Below, in pieces: positions 5,204-5,697 of a DNA stretch of 5,697 bases. Source of the DNA: Pseudomonadota bacterium. GTDB taxonomy: Bacteria; Pseudomonadota; Alphaproteobacteria; Rhizobiales; Methylopilaceae. How positions within the stretch are numbered: position 1 is the first letter of the stretch; each line of letters opens with the position of its first letter. The stretch is taken from assembly GCA_023430145.1 (NCBI GenBank), contig JAEZCD010000128.1:1-5697 (forward strand). Direction: 5' to 3'. The position numbers and the translations under genes are program-made. The notes below the pieces were generated by a model. It ran no database searches. It had not been told where the DNA came from and saw only the letters and a program-made list of their open reading frames with translations.

Positions 5204-5697
5204 ATGCGCAAGCAGCTCATCCTTCTCGCCACGGCCGGCCTCGCAGGCGTGGCTGCGTTCGCCGTCACGCCGGCCTCCGCCTACAACTGCCACGGCGGCG
5301 GCTATGGCGGCGGCTATTCCAGCTACGGCGGCTATGGCGGCGGCTACGGCTACGGCTACCGCCCGCGGGTGCAGAAATCCTACGGCGCCTACGGCACCCA
5401 CCGACGCAAGAGCCAGGATTTCTCCACCTTCTCGACCGAGGCGCTCGACCGGCTCTCGACCGAGCAGATCGTCACCATGCTCGGCGGCCTGCAGGACGAC
5501 ACCATGCGGCAGATCGTCGGCCGGCTCTCCGACAAGCAGATCGCGGCACTGAAGGCCGCCCTCGAGGAAGAGAACGCCGCCCCGGCTGCCGATGCTCCTG
5601 CGGCCGATGCCGCCGCACCGGCCGATGCCCCGGCGCCCGAGGCCGCGGCCGCTCCGGCCGAGCCGCCGGTTCCCGAGATCGGCGCCGACGCTCCGGC
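5204..5697 (+). CDS. Secreted Gly/Tyr-rich protein of unknown function, 3' end beyond the window
   Basis: The frame is open from ATG 5204 to the right edge (164 complete codons, no stop), so the product is partial at its C-terminus. I do not recognise the family. Residues 1-26 form a clear Sec signal peptide: K3 and R2, a hydrophobic core, and cleavage after ASA (24-26). The mature N-terminus is Gly/Tyr-rich (31-52, mostly GGY and GY repeats) with a single Cys at 29. A basic stretch, THRRK, lies at 65-69. Residues 76-120 look helical and contain three 12-residue repeats starting at L84, L96 and L108. From 125 the chain is low-complexity Ala/Pro/Asp/Glu. An exported, partly disordered envelope or surface protein is a reasonable inference; an enzymatic role is not suggested by anything visible. 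It follows the caspase gene in the same direction after 448 bp, with its own ribosome binding site. Confidence 0.85.
   Translation, partial: MRKQLILLATAGLAGVAAFAVTPASAYNCHGGGYGGGYSSYGGYGGGYGYGYRPRVQKSYGAYGTHRRKSQDFSTFSTEALDRLSTEQIVTMLGGLQDDTMRQIVGRLSDKQIAALKAALEEENAAPAADAPAADAAAPADAPAPEAAAAPAEPPVPEIGADAP

Noticed and set aside
4790..5401. A 203-residue minus-strand open frame and smaller plus-strand frames across the right repeat
   Set aside because: They read through the REP units and the antisense of the Gly/Tyr-rich gene. The peptides are repeat translations with no plausible start signal.
5025..5552. A 175-residue plus-strand open frame overlapping the last gene
   Set aside because: It is out of frame with the 5204 start, Arg/Pro/Ser-rich, and has no ribosome binding site comparable to AGGGGGA before 5204.

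Overview
The window is very GC-rich, with strong G/C third-position bias and long spurious open frames antisense to the real genes. The DnaE sequence, with a catalytic PDFDIDFCQ block and an E. coli-like degenerate PHP domain, points to an alphaproteobacterium. The caspase-like protein has a linker and domain style common in Hyphomicrobiales (Rhizobiales), so a member of that order is my best guess. This is inference from sequence character only.

Layout: (1) 1-2733, minus strand: the N-terminal 911 codons of dnaE (DNA polymerase III alpha subunit), with the C-terminus cut off by the left edge. (2) 2734-3129: a 396-bp divergent intergenic region. It holds the dnaE leader, a REP/REPIN-like composite repeat (inverted hairpin pair plus a 28-bp tandem tail) and the leader of the next gene. 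(3) 3130-4755, plus strand: a complete 541-aa secreted caspase-family (peptidase C14) protein with a signal peptide, Cys/His dyad, Sel1-like repeats and a peptidoglycan-binding-like C-terminus. (4) 4756-5203: a GC-rich hairpin just after the stop, a second copy of the composite repeat in the same orientation, then a leader region. (5) 5204 to the right edge, plus strand: the start of an unrecognised secreted Gly/Tyr-rich protein with short helical repeats and an Ala/Pro/Asp/Glu-rich tail.

The genes do not form an obvious pathway. dnaE is housekeeping replication and is divergent from the other two. The caspase-like protein and the Gly/Tyr-rich protein are both predicted to be exported. They lie in the same direction and have a similar TTC[AC]G-N5-GTTCAAGCG motif in their leaders, so co-regulation is possible, but a hairpin and a 448-bp gap argue against one simple operon. 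The most noteworthy points are the two near-identical composite repeats bracketing the caspase gene, with compensatory stem changes, and the domain architecture of the caspase protein. I found no CRISPR array, tRNA, rRNA or transposase.
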